Notes: generated by a model not told the origin, from the letters alone. DNA of 64,000 nt from JBAYIE01 sp041665785 (GCA_041665785.1 JBAYIE010000020.1:1-64000), one strand, 5' to 3'; counted from the stretch's first letter, positions 1-8,835 are shown. Made by a program: numbers and translations.

Positions 1-810
1 ACACGCCGGTTCATGATCCTCAATCCTGCCGTAACCATTGAAGCGAATATTGTGAATTCAACGCTTGCGCAACACCGGTATACGAAGCAGGAGATTACCT
101 TTAAAGTGAATCACAAAGGCTACCAGATCCTCGATCCGTTCAATGCAGTAAATGCTGTGATCATGCAAAACGGACGCTGGGACAATGCCCTGGCGACCCT
201 GAAACCAAAATTTATTCAGGATCAGACACTCGAATACAATTCATTCGATGAAGGCTTATTTCCGGGTGGTAACGAGTTTCGTTTTTTCGATTTTCGGAGT
301 CTGCGTCAATTGAGTCCCAATGTACGCACCAAAACCCGCGACAGCATTTACCATGTATTTCTGAATAACGATGAGGAACGGGGGAGCAAACAATATTTTC
401 AGTACTTCGATAATAATGGAAGGCGCATTCTTGGAAACAAAGATGGAAACAACGGAGATATCGACGGTGATTATGCAGATGTGAATTTCTTCTTCTTAAG
501 TATGGATCCTTATGAAGCAGGTGATGTGTATGTATTCGGGGAATTTACCGACTGGAAATTATTGCCCGAATACAAAATGTACTACAACAAAAACCGGGGA
601 CGATATGATCTGAACACCTTACTCAAACAAGGCCGGTACGAATACTTATATGCGATTAAAAACGGGGAAGGCAAACCGGATGAAATGATTATAGAAGGCT
701 GCCATTCCAACACCGAAAATGAATACCTGATCCTGATTTACCACAAACATATTATGTATAAATACGACGAGCTGATTGGTGCGCAGAAATTCATTTCCCG
801 TCAGCAATAA
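1..810 (+). CDS. T9SS plug-family protein (DUF5103), 5' end cut by window
   Basis: The reading frame is open from the first base (codons for T-R-R-F precede the first ATG at position 13) and ends with TAA at 808-810, so this is the C-terminal part of a longer gene rather than a 265-residue protein. The pattern of repeated aromatic residues, the RFFDFRSL segment and the FTDWK segment near the C-terminus fit the DUF5103 family. In that family a plug protein blocks the lateral opening of the SprA/Sov translocon of the type IX secretion system at the outer membrane. The assignment is by recognition of the family, and the signal peptide would lie outside the window. It converges on the M23 peptidase gene with a 7-base gap. 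Confidence 0.8.
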   Translation, partial: TRRFMILNPAVTIEANIVNSTLAQHRYTKQEITFKVNHKGYQILDPFNAVNAVIMQNGRWDNALATLKPKFIQDQTLEYNSFDEGLFPGGNEFRFFDFRSLRQLSPNVRTKTRDSIYHVFLNNDEERGSKQYFQYFDNNGRRILGNKDGNNGDIDGDYADVNFFFLSMDPYEAGDVYVFGEFTDWKLLPEYKMYYNKNRGRYDLNTLLKQGRYEYLYAIKNGEGKPDEMIIEGCHSNTENEYLILIYHKHIMYKYDELIGAQKFISRQQ

Positions 811-817
811 AGCCGTT

Positions 818-1765
818 TTAACGAATACGCAAGCGCCGTCCGGTACGTAATTTTGCCTTCGTTGAAATTCCGTTTAACGATGCCAGCCGTTTAACGCTGA
901 CCCCATACCGATATGCAATTTTACCCAGCGACTCTCCCCTTTTAACTACATGATACCTGGATTTTAAGCTTTTTGCCTTTACCTGATACAGGTGCTTGAA
1001 ACACCCTTTTTCGATCATCAGCGTATCGCTTAACAAAGAACCATTCGGAAAATAAATGATTTTATTGGGATCAACTTTTTCGCCCTGAAAACGAACTTCG
1101 AAATGCAAATGCGGACCGGTAGAGCGTCCCGTACTGCCGGCCAAGCCAATAATATCACCCGACCTGACGGTTTTGCCCGGATAAACCAGCAACTGATTGA
1201 AATGAGCATACAAGGTTTCGATACCGTTGTAATGACGAATCAAGACAACAAAACCATAATCTGCACTACGTTTGGCAATGCGTACAATGCCATCGAATAT
1301 AGAATATACCGGATCTCCCACTTCCATGCGCACATCAACACCATAATGAAACTTGGCCCTTCTGCCCCATTGCCTGAATCCGAAAGTGGAAGTAAGATCG
1401 CCAATAGCCGGAGGATGAAAAAAACAATCCATGCTATCACGTAAGGCCAGCAATATGGTATCGTTCATGGTTTTCAAATCCATTTTATATGGATTGATGG
1501 TAAGGGTATCCCAACCGGAGGGATACAGGTTGGTAGCGGGAATGATCGCCGAATCAAATTTCAGATTTGGGTCACGTAACACATCCCAGTAGTTGATATC
1601 ACTATATCCGCTAAACTCAGCGTCAATTTCGTCCTCATCCATCTCCTCCACCTCCTCTTCGGTCAATAACGAGTCTGTTTCTTCTACTTGCGCCGATGCA
1701 TGGTCCGACATCAGCAAAAAAGTTATAACAAGCAGGAACGGAATAGAAAGAATATACTTTTTCAA
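818..1765 (-). CDS. Secreted M23 metallopeptidase with C-terminal LysM
   Basis: This is a predicted periplasmic or surface peptidoglycan endopeptidase of the LytM/M23 family. A signal peptide covers residues 1-25 (cleavage after ASA), followed by a strongly acidic linker at about 28-50. The M23 domain spans about 115-235 with the expected zinc ligands H140 and D144 (HxxxD), H188 and the HLH motif at 219-221, so it looks catalytically intact. One LysM peptidoglycan-binding repeat occupies about 271-315. The start codon overlaps the ribF stop by 4 bases (ATGA), indicating co-transcription and possible translational coupling with ribF. It could act as an activator of another amidase, as some LytM proteins do, but intact ligands argue for an active enzyme. 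Confidence 0.9.
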   Translation of the reverse strand: MKKYILSIPFLLVITFLLMSDHASAQVEETDSLLTEEEVEEMDEDEIDAEFSGYSDINYWDVLRDPNLKFDSAIIPATNLYPSGWDTLTINPYKMDLKTMNDTILLALRDSMDCFFHPPAIGDLTSTFGFRQWGRRAKFHYGVDVRMEVGDPVYSIFDGIVRIAKRSADYGFVVLIRHYNGIETLYAHFNQLLVYPGKTVRSGDIIGLAGSTGRSTGPHLHFEVRFQGEKVDPNKIIYFPNGSLLSDTLMIEKGCFKHLYQVKAKSLKSRYHVVKRGESLGKIAYRYGVSVKRLASLNGISTKAKLRTGRRLRIR

Positions 1766-2697
1766 GACAAGAGAGCTAATTTGGATAAAGCGTGCAATTT
1801 ATCTTTTTCGAGTTGAATTCTTAATGCTTCGATCCCTGAGAACCTTTGCTCATCGCGGAGTTTATCCACAAATTCTATGGAAATTTTTTCGCCGTAAATT
1901 TCTTCATTAAAATCAAACAGGTGAACTTCAATGCAATGAACCTTTCCATCCATGGTTGGCCGGAAACCTGAATTGAGCATTCCACCATAGGTCTGGTTGT
2001 GAATAAGTACTTTTACGGCATACACCCCATCGGCTGGAATCAACTTGTTGGGATCCCCCAATTCGATATTGGCCGTTGGAAATCCAATGGTTCGTCCTAC
2101 CTGTTTACCCTGCACAACCGTGCCTTTTATTAAAAAGGGCTTAAGAAGGTATTTGTTGGCAGTGACTATATCCCCTTGCTCAAGCGCATGCCTGATTTTG
2201 GTAGAACTCACGGCAATATGATCGATATCCTGCTCCGGTATTTGCTCTACTTCAAAGCCATAAAGCTCCGAAAATTCGTTCAATTGCTCCTGATCACCTT
2301 CGCGGTTCTTGCCAAAACGATGGTTGTAACCTACCACCAGATACCGGGCGCCTATACGGTTAACAATGATATCGCGTATAAACTGCATTGAACTCATACG
2401 CGAAAACTCCCGGGTAAAGGGTACAATCACCAGATGATCGATCCCCATCTGCTGCAATACTTCAATTTTCTCTTCGAGGGTTTGAATCAGCTTCAGCCCA
2501 TGATCGTCGGGGTGCAAAACGATGCGGGGATGAGGATCAAAAGTAATCAGCACCGTTTCTCCGTTGTGTTGACGAGCAATGCTCCTCAAACGGTCTATGA
2601 TTACCTGATGCGCAGCATGTACCCCGTCAAAGGTTCCCTGCGTTACAACTGCATTATGAATGGGTGGTATTTGATCTAAGCTGGTATAAATTTTCAT
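1762..2697 (-). CDS. ribF: Bifunctional riboflavin kinase/FAD synthetase
   Basis: RibF phosphorylates riboflavin to FMN and then adenylylates FMN to FAD in the cytoplasm. The N-terminal FMN adenylyltransferase domain shows the nucleotidyltransferase motif GTFDGVHAAH at residues 21-30, VGYNHRFGKNREG near 120 and SSTKIR near 165. The C-terminal flavokinase domain contains GRTIGFPTANIEL near 205. The length of 311 residues is normal for the family. It is the first gene of a two-gene unit with the downstream M23 peptidase (4-base overlap). A TAnnTTTG promoter box lies just upstream of its ATG. Confidence 0.96.
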   Translation of the reverse strand: MKIYTSLDQIPPIHNAVVTQGTFDGVHAAHQVIIDRLRSIARQHNGETVLITFDPHPRIVLHPDDHGLKLIQTLEEKIEVLQQMGIDHLVIVPFTREFSRMSSMQFIRDIIVNRIGARYLVVGYNHRFGKNREGDQEQLNEFSELYGFEVEQIPEQDIDHIAVSSTKIRHALEQGDIVTANKYLLKPFLIKGTVVQGKQVGRTIGFPTANIELGDPNKLIPADGVYAVKVLIHNQTYGGMLNSGFRPTMDGKVHCIEVHLFDFNEEIYGEKISIEFVDKLRDEQRFSGIEALRIQLEKDKLHALSKLALLS

Positions 2698-2707
2698 CTG
2701 GAACCTA

Positions 2708-2715
2708 CAAAAATA
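2708..2715 (-). promoter_or_regulatory. Bacteroidota -7 box upstream of ribF
   Basis: On the minus strand the sequence is TATTTTTG, a full match to TAnnTTTG, about 10 bases upstream of the ribF ATG. No clear TTG -33 element was found at the usual 19-21 base spacing. Confidence 0.45.
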
Positions 2716-2886
2716 TCAAATCCTGCCAAATTCAGGCATTTACGACCCAGAACCCATACTGACCAATTTAGTTGACATATTTTGACTTAAGCCTTACAAA
2801 GCTGTTAGGATTTTAATGCATTTTTAACTTTATTTGTGTGACACGGATGGCTGTTTATTCGATTAAATAGCCATCCATTTTGTATC

Positions 2887-4131
2887 ATGAGAGTATATTT
2901 AGCAATTCTGTTCGTTTTAACCTTTCTCCTGCCTGAAATCGGAATGGCTCAAAACCGCTTATCCTTTAAAGCGGATGCGGATATGTTGAGTTTGATCGAC
3001 AGCAATACGCTGCGGGTAAACAACAAGTTATATGCCCGATTAAACCAGGGTGATCTGAATGTTTACGGATTTGAGGAAAATGATATTCCTATTTATTCCG
3101 ACTCGGTTTATGCCTATCGGTTATCCATACTTGAATCGCAGATTCCACTCGAATACAATACGTATGTAAGGCCCTATATTGACCTGTATACCCAACGCCG
3201 GCGGAAACTGGCCTCCAAAGTACTCACCTGGTCCAAATACTATTTCCCGCAATTTGAGCAAGCGCTCGACAATGCCGGAATGCCTATAGAACTCAAATAC
3301 CTGGCGGTGATCGAATCAGCGCTGAATCCAATGGCTACTTCTCCGGTTGGTGCTGCCGGCATGTGGCAATTCATGGCACCCACTGCACGCATATATGGAC
3401 TTAAAACCGGAAGCTATTATGATGAGCGTCGCGATGTAAGCAAATCGACTGAAGCAGCTATAAAATATCTCGCAAATTCATACCGGATCTATGGCGATTG
3501 GCTGCTGGTAATAGCTTCTTATAATTGCGGTCCAGGAAATGTAAACAAAGCCATCCGCAAAGCCGGAGGAATTAAGAATTTCTGGGTCATACAACGCTAT
3601 CTTCCCCGGGAAACCCGTGGATATGTTCCGGCTTTTGTGGCGGCCGCTTATTTCATGAATTATGCTTCAGAGCATAATATTTACCCCGATGAAACGGTAG
3701 AACAAGTATTGCATACAGATACCATTTTGGTGGATAACCGTTATAACCTGGCTTCATTATCGGAAATGTTACAGATGGATCCCCTGTTGATAAAAACGAT
3801 GAATCCAGCTTTGAGACGTGGAGTTATACCATTTGGTCAGGATAAAATTGCTATTACCCTTCCTTATGCAAAAGCACAATTGTTTGTTCAATTGCAAACC
3901 AATCCGGAGTTCAAAGCTGAACTGGATTCTCGTTTGATGACCATGAACCAGCGAGCTCCAAAAGAGGTACCGCTGCAAAGTTCGCGTAAATCTTATACTG
4001 TAAAACGCGGAGATAATCTGGGTGCTATTGCCCGCAAGCATGGTGTAACCGTGCAACAACTGCAAAAATGGAATAAAATTAAAGGGCACTCCATCAAACC
4101 CGGTCAAAAATTACGCATCAACCGCGCCTGA
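2887..4131 (+). CDS. MltD-like lytic transglycosylase with LysM
   Basis: This protein is a predicted membrane-associated or periplasmic lytic transglycosylase that cleaves the MurNAc-GlcNAc bond. A signal peptide ends at about residue 21 (IGMAQ). The SLT domain spans about 120-260, with the likely catalytic glutamate E143 in VIESALNP and the GAAGMWQFM motif after it. A degenerate LysM-like stretch lies at about 280-335 and a clear LysM at about 367-412. At 414 residues it has the MltD architecture. Its TGA stop abuts the stop of the converging coiled-coil gene with no intervening base. Confidence 0.92.
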   Translation: MRVYLAILFVLTFLLPEIGMAQNRLSFKADADMLSLIDSNTLRVNNKLYARLNQGDLNVYGFEENDIPIYSDSVYAYRLSILESQIPLEYNTYVRPYIDLYTQRRRKLASKVLTWSKYYFPQFEQALDNAGMPIELKYLAVIESALNPMATSPVGAAGMWQFMAPTARIYGLKTGSYYDERRDVSKSTEAAIKYLANSYRIYGDWLLVIASYNCGPGNVNKAIRKAGGIKNFWVIQRYLPRETRGYVPAFVAAAYFMNYASEHNIYPDETVEQVLHTDTILVDNRYNLASLSEMLQMDPLLIKTMNPALRRGVIPFGQDKIAITLPYAKAQLFVQLQTNPEFKAELDSRLMTMNQRAPKEVPLQSSRKSYTVKRGDNLGAIARKHGVTVQQLQKWNKIKGHSIKPGQKLRINRA

Positions 4132-4761
4132 TCAACTCATTTTCTTAAGCCATTCTTCAGCCCAGATATTCATCTGGCGATACCCTTGCAGCATATGTTT
4201 TTTCCATGCTTCCATTTGCTCCATACCAATTTCCTGTGCCGCTTTGAATGACTGATTCAGTTCATTCATCTTTTTAACCACTTCAGCCTGTATATCTGCT
4301 GCTTTGTCTTTGGCTTCCATCTTACCCAGAGTGTATTGCAATTGAATGATCTCGAGTCCGGTTTTAAAGGTTTGCGTGCTTTGATCAAACAATTGCATGA
4401 TGCGGTCAAAGTTTTCATTGTACGCAGTTTTGCCCGAACCTTTCAATTCGTTTAAAGCTTGCTCTATTTTCTTACGCTGTTCTTCAAACAACTCTTTGGT
4501 ATCTGCTTTCCCCAGGTTTAACTGAAGCAGAAGTTCTTCCAGCTTGCCTTTGATGGTCTTCAGGTAATCTTCACCCAGATCATCCAGCTTATCCAAACTT
4601 TCCTTCCATCCCAAAACTGATTTTCGCATAAGATCCTTGTGCTTTTCAAAAGCCTCTATTGCATCCATCTTGCCTAAGTTAAACTGCAGCGAAAATTCTT
4701 CAAAGCGTTTGTTCCATTCTTCCATCCATTGTTTGATGGTATCATTGATTCTATTATCCAT
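4132..4761 (-). CDS. Coiled-coil protein with three LGK repeats, unknown function
   Basis: No known family was recognised. The 209-residue protein is soluble, charged and almost entirely helical, with no signal peptide or membrane segment. It contains three internal repeats beginning with similar segments: LQFNLGKMDA (near 25), LQLNLGKADT (near 79) and LQYTLGKMEA (near 141), each followed by a charged helix, and a tryptophan-rich N- and C-terminus. The repeat spacing is 54 and then about 62 residues. The organisation suggests a three-helix-hairpin repeat or an oligomeric cytoplasmic scaffold. The gene stands alone, bounded by the convergent mltD-like gene and a repeat-filled upstream region. 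Confidence 0.75.
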   Translation of the reverse strand: MDNRINDTIKQWMEEWNKRFEEFSLQFNLGKMDAIEAFEKHKDLMRKSVLGWKESLDKLDDLGEDYLKTIKGKLEELLLQLNLGKADTKELFEEQRKKIEQALNELKGSGKTAYNENFDRIMQLFDQSTQTFKTGLEIIQLQYTLGKMEAKDKAADIQAEVVKKMNELNQSFKAAQEIGMEQMEAWKKHMLQGYRQMNIWAEEWLKKMS

Positions 4762-5093
4762 AGGATTGTGATTTATACGAAGATAGGGAAATGGGGGGAA
4801 TGGTTATTTAGTTAATGGTTATTAAGTTATTGAGTTATTAGTGACTAGCGGAATTCGGGTTTGTGAATTGTGTCCACCTCCGCTAAAGCTACGGTGGATA
4901 AATGCAATTGAGTTGAGATCGGAGAAAAATTAAACTTAGGATGCATGTTTCTGGTATGGCCATGGCGATGTGCCTTCAGGCCTTCGCGGGAAGTAATTGG
5001 TTATTGAGTTATTGAAGATCAGGTTCAACCGCGTTGCGGTCAATAATGGTAGTGATGGACTCATGTTCATTTAAATTACTACTGAAGTTTCAA

Positions 5094-5156
5094 CCTATGG
5101 AATGCTGCAGCGCATCTCTGAATGCGCGATTCCTTTTGGGTAAAGGTTATTGGTTA
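5094..5156. repeat. REP-like hairpin repeat, type 2, copy 1
   Basis: The core is a perfect hairpin, GCGCAT-CTCTGA-ATGCGC, at 5110-5127. It is flanked by conserved sequence on the right (GATTCCTTTTG then GTAAAGGTTATTGGTTA) that is shared with the copy 109 bases further on. Confidence 0.75.
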
Positions 5157-5202
5157 ATTGTTATTAAGTTATTAAGTATCTCCTAAGCAGGAAGATTATC
5201 CA

Positions 5203-5265
5203 TTCATAGGAAGCTGTAGCGCATCTCTGAATGCGCGATTCCTTTTGAGTAAAGGTTATTGGTTA
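5203..5265. repeat. REP-like hairpin repeat, type 2, copy 2
   Basis: This is the second copy of the 5110-5127 hairpin, at 5219-5236, in the same orientation with the loop CTCTGA conserved. The right flank differs by one base over the first 25 or so positions before running into the GGTTATT tract. Confidence 0.75.
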
Positions 5266-5359
5266 TTGGTTATTGGTTATTCGTTATTGAGTAAAAGTTC
5301 TCTGGTCAGCTACTTCGTACTTCGTAATTTGTACTTCGTAATTTGTAATTCGTACTTTC

Positions 5360-6400
5360 CTACTTGATTCCTTTCCGGTTCAGCGCCCGCTGATATTTGC
5401 GTGCATTAAGCTGATGCTGTGCAAAGGAGGCTGCGAAATTGTGGTACCCTGAAAAATCTTCTTTTGCACAGAAATACAGATATGCGTGCTTTTCGGCATT
5501 CAATACGGCATCAATGGCCTGCACCGAAGGAACACATAAGGGCCCGGGTGGTAAACCGGTATACTTATAAGTATTGTATGGCGATTCCAGCTGGAGCATC
5601 TCACCTCCTACTCTTCGGATACTTTTATCGTTGAGGGCAAAAATCAATGTTGGATCGGCTTGCAAGGGCATCCCTCTCAGCAACCTGTTGCGATAAACGC
5701 CTGCCACTGTTGGCATTTCGCTTTGTTTGGATGTTTCTTTCTGAACAATTGACGCCAAAATACCAACCTCTAACGGTGTCATTTTCAGGTATTGCGATTT
5801 GGCCAATCGCGTGCTGTCCCAGAACAAACGATACTCGAGGATCATTCGCTTCAGGAACTTTTCGGCATTTGTATTCCAAAAGAAATTGTACGTATTCGGA
5901 ACAAAAACCTGAATAACATTTTCGGCATTCAATCCCAGGGCATCAGCCGGCACCTGAGCATACACGGCAGCTTCAATGGCATTGCTGTCGGCTTCCAGAA
6001 ATTTACTCCAAAATACAGCTACATCATGAACACGCTCCCCACCGGTAAACACAATATCTATGGATTGCTGACGTCCGGATACAAATAAGCGCATCAGATC
6101 CAGATTGCTGGCGCTGGCATTGACCACATAACGTCCGGGTCTCAACAAATCGCCGTACCCTGTAATGGAAAATAAACGCGACAATGCCCCCGGATTTTTC
6201 AACACTCCTTGCTCTCTGAGCGATTCCATGTTTTGCTCAAAGGATTTTTGCGTGTAGATATAGCAAATCACCTCTTTCTTTCCGCTTACTATATTGGACG
6301 CAAATACATCCTCATACAACTTTATACCTGCTGAAATAAGTAGTATGGTACCAACTGTCAGTAGGGTACGGAAGATCAACTTACGCTCTTTAATGTGCAT
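5360..6400 (-). CDS. mltG: Endolytic transglycosylase MltG (YceG-like)
   Basis: MltG is an inner-membrane enzyme that cleaves nascent glycan strands and is thought to set their length. One N-terminal transmembrane segment lies at about residues 10-27. The YceG domain fills the rest, with the catalytic glutamate in IVQKETSK (E222) and the conserved GVYRNRL and LQADPT motifs after it. The 346-residue length is normal. The start is 5 bases downstream of the cytochrome gene stop, so the two are probably co-transcribed. Confidence 0.95.
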   Translation of the reverse strand: MHIKERKLIFRTLLTVGTILLISAGIKLYEDVFASNIVSGKKEVICYIYTQKSFEQNMESLREQGVLKNPGALSRLFSITGYGDLLRPGRYVVNASASNLDLMRLFVSGRQQSIDIVFTGGERVHDVAVFWSKFLEADSNAIEAAVYAQVPADALGLNAENVIQVFVPNTYNFFWNTNAEKFLKRMILEYRLFWDSTRLAKSQYLKMTPLEVGILASIVQKETSKQSEMPTVAGVYRNRLLRGMPLQADPTLIFALNDKSIRRVGGEMLQLESPYNTYKYTGLPPGPLCVPSVQAIDAVLNAEKHAYLYFCAKEDFSGYHNFAASFAQHQLNARKYQRALNRKGIK

Positions 6401-6405
6401 GTTGC

Positions 6406-8361
6406 TTAGCGAGTAGGAATTGATTGCATAATTTGACGAACATATTCATTTCCAGGATCCTTCTCTAAAATACGTTGCAATAATTTCCTGGCCAATTTCT
6501 GATCGCCCTGAATATTGACCAATGCGGCTTTGTTGAACAATGTTTGTATATGATCGGGATCCAATTGAAGTGCCGCATGATAAGCTTCCAACGCTTCCGT
6601 GTATTTGTATTGTTTTACATAGGCAAATCCAAGGTTCGTATATACTTCAGTTTGGCGATTATTTCGTTTCAGTAAATCCTGCAATAACTTTATGCCTTCA
6701 TCCAGCGCTCCTGTTTCGATGAGGATAGCTGCATATTTATTTCCAAACTCCAGATTGGAAGGCGCCAGCGAGCAGGCCCTTTTATACCAACTCAACGCCT
6801 GAACTGGTTCGTTCGTGTTTTGATAAGATTGTCCTATCCGGTAACAAACCCAGGGATCGCTCCACTGATCAGGTTGTGAACGCTTCGATTCAACAATAAC
6901 TTTGCTGTACTCTTTTTTCAGATAATTCAGGTGAATGCTCATTGCATTATGTAGCGTGCTGTGATCTTGAATGGCATTCAGGTAACCGGCTACGGAATCA
7001 AGTACGGAAATCTCCCCTTCAAATTTTTCGCGGTAAGCCAGCAAAGCTTGCATACGCATTTCCATATTGCTCCGAGGATTGTTGATGCAATAGATTCCGG
7101 CAAAGGTTTTAATATCGGAAACTACATGCGCTTTCACGGGTTTGCTGATCCGGTGATCGGTAACGGTGACATGCGGTATATCAATTGTTCCCGAACGGGG
7201 CATATGGCATTGAACGCAATTATCCTTTGCCTGCAAACGCACGCTCATCTTTTCCTTACAATTATCGCCATTGTTGTGGCACGACTTACAGGATTGATTG
7301 AATACCTCTTTCCCAGTTACCTGAACGCTAACATGAGGATTATGGCAGGTTATACAAGATAACTTTTTATCAGACGATGCCGATTGCAAAAAGCATTTAC
7401 TCATTTGCAAACGCTGCGCATGCGATGCCATGATCATTTCGTCGTCGCGACCGGAATAACGCGGCATATAAATATCCATATAATCAGAAAGCTTTTGTCC
7501 CGGCCTGAAATCATTGAATTTTTTCCCTTCTTTAAGCACAGCATTGCCTTGTAAATGACAACGCTGACAAATGTCTATCTGTAATTCCCAACTCAAACGA
7601 CGCGGATTCACTATTGTGTAATCCGCTTCTTTAGCAATATCCACACGTATTCCGGCTAATTTTCGCTGTACATGCACTTCACCCGGGCCATGACACCTTT
7701 CGCAATCAATACCATCACCAATGGATGAAAATTTATTGCCTGAATGTTCATCCATCACCGGCATCGCATTATGACAGCTCATGCATTCAAAGCCAATGGA
7801 ACGATTGAACCTCACATTCCTCCCCTCTTCAAAACCCGGAGGAAGGTCCCATTGTTTTTTCTGAGCATACCAGGTTAAAGGCAACTGATACACATACCCG
7901 TTCACTTCCATCAGATGCGAATTGGTATGCTGACCGGAACCAATAATATAATCAACCCGCTCCACCCTTTTATGTATGGTATCCTTACCTGCAAGACGAA
8001 ATTCCATGATGTACATGGTGTCGTTTTTCCAGAAAGGAAAATAACTGAGGTTATTGAATTTGTCGTAAACTACACTGTGTCTTTTGAATTCCGCAGCACT
8101 TTTGGTCCGGGTTGCCCTTTCGAAAGAGCTCCCCATACCGGTTCGGATAAAAGACGAGTATATATCGGAATGGCAGGAGCGACAAGTTTGCTTCCCAACA
8201 TAGTTAACAGAATCGTGATGATTCAAAAACGGTGAAGATTCGGTTGTTGCATTTTCTCCAGGCTGACAAAACCAGGAAAGGGTCAAAACCAAAAAAATTC
8301 CCGACAGAATCCCCAGCCGGAGAAGAAAAGAGAAGTGCAAAGGATTTGTTTCCCGTTTCAT
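6406..8361 (-). CDS. Heptaheme c-type cytochrome with C-terminal TPRs
   Basis: Seven CxxCH heme-binding motifs are visible in order: CRSCH (near 60), CMSCH, CERCH, CQRCH, CITCH, CKSCH and CVQCH, all in the first two thirds. The last third (about 490-650) consists of tetratricopeptide repeats. An N-terminal hydrophobic segment (about 11-30) acts as signal or anchor, and C32 is a possible but poor lipidation site. This architecture matches the cytochrome c554/multiheme-plus-TPR family found in many Bacteroidota and Planctomycetes, with unknown redox partners. The expected site is the periplasm or outer surface. It is followed immediately by mltG. I saw no adjacent electron-transfer or maturation genes. 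Confidence 0.88.
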   Translation of the reverse strand: MKRETNPLHFSFLLRLGILSGIFLVLTLSWFCQPGENATTESSPFLNHHDSVNYVGKQTCRSCHSDIYSSFIRTGMGSSFERATRTKSAAEFKRHSVVYDKFNNLSYFPFWKNDTMYIMEFRLAGKDTIHKRVERVDYIIGSGQHTNSHLMEVNGYVYQLPLTWYAQKKQWDLPPGFEEGRNVRFNRSIGFECMSCHNAMPVMDEHSGNKFSSIGDGIDCERCHGPGEVHVQRKLAGIRVDIAKEADYTIVNPRRLSWELQIDICQRCHLQGNAVLKEGKKFNDFRPGQKLSDYMDIYMPRYSGRDDEMIMASHAQRLQMSKCFLQSASSDKKLSCITCHNPHVSVQVTGKEVFNQSCKSCHNNGDNCKEKMSVRLQAKDNCVQCHMPRSGTIDIPHVTVTDHRISKPVKAHVVSDIKTFAGIYCINNPRSNMEMRMQALLAYREKFEGEISVLDSVAGYLNAIQDHSTLHNAMSIHLNYLKKEYSKVIVESKRSQPDQWSDPWVCYRIGQSYQNTNEPVQALSWYKRACSLAPSNLEFGNKYAAILIETGALDEGIKLLQDLLKRNNRQTEVYTNLGFAYVKQYKYTEALEAYHAALQLDPDHIQTLFNKAALVNIQGDQKLARKLLQRILEKDPGNEYVRQIMQSIPTR

Positions 8362-8378
8362 TATTCGGGGTTAACCAT

Positions 8379-8684
8379 TCAGGTTGAGAATCGATCTATC
8401 CAGGCCAGCATTCCTCCGTGCAGGTTTCGTACATTTGTGAATCCAAGATCTTCGAGGTACATTTTTGCCTGCGCACTTCGGTTTCCCGATCTGCAATGCA
8501 CAATAATTTCTTCTTCCTTCAAGCTTTCCAATTCTTCTACTTTATCGGGTAAAGTGCCTAATGGAATCAAAGTTGCTCCTATATTGAATACCTCGTATTC
8601 CTGAGGTTCGCGCACATCCAGAATATGCAGGTTCTCTCCGCTATCCATTCGTGCTTTTAATTCTTCAACGGTAATGTCGCTCAT
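8379..8684 (-). CDS. Single-domain rhodanese-like protein
   Basis: This 101-residue protein consists of one rhodanese domain. The catalytic loop is HCRSGNRS with the active cysteine at residue 64, and the LDVREPQEY motif is present near residue 22. It probably transfers sulfane sulfur in the cytoplasm, since no signal peptide is present. Its stop lies 17 bases upstream of the cytochrome gene start, so it is likely to be the first gene of a rhodanese-cytochrome-mltG unit. Confidence 0.92.
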   Translation of the reverse strand: MSDITVEELKARMDSGENLHILDVREPQEYEVFNIGATLIPLGTLPDKVEELESLKEEEIIVHCRSGNRSAQAKMYLEDLGFTNVRNLHGGMLAWIDRFST

Positions 8685-8835
8685 AATGATGTTAGAAATA
8701 AAGGGGGAAATATAGGAAAATGTCTGTGGTTAATAGTTATTCGTTAATGCGTTAATGGTTATTGGTTATTGAGCAGAGGTACTTTGGTTAGCTACTTTGT
8801 ACTTCGTACCTCGTAATTCGTAATTCAAACTACGT
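8685..8835. repeat. Intergenic GGTTATT and TACTTCGTAATTCG repeat tract
   Basis: This short intergenic region carries GTTATT-type units (about 8728-8772), then a segment matching AGCTACTT-GTACTTCGTA, then tandem TCGTAATTCGTAATTC units up to the stop of the next gene. The same order of parts occurs at 5253-5359. Both copies lie directly behind the stop codon of a minus-strand gene. Confidence 0.65.

Larger units (their letters stand above)
4762..5359. repeat. 600-base intergenic mosaic of hairpins and GGTTATT tracts
   Basis: No gene is supported here. The region alternates short tracts built from GTTATT/GGTTATTG units (about 4800-4845, 5000-5015, 5146-5180, 5253-5290) with small inverted repeats. 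These are TCCACC/GGTGGA at 4873-4898, ACCGC-GTT-GCGGT at 5028-5040, and two copies of GCGCAT-6-ATGCGC at 5110-5127 and 5219-5236. It ends with tandem TACTTCGTAATT-like units at about 5311-5355, directly behind the mltG stop codon. Confidence 0.7.
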
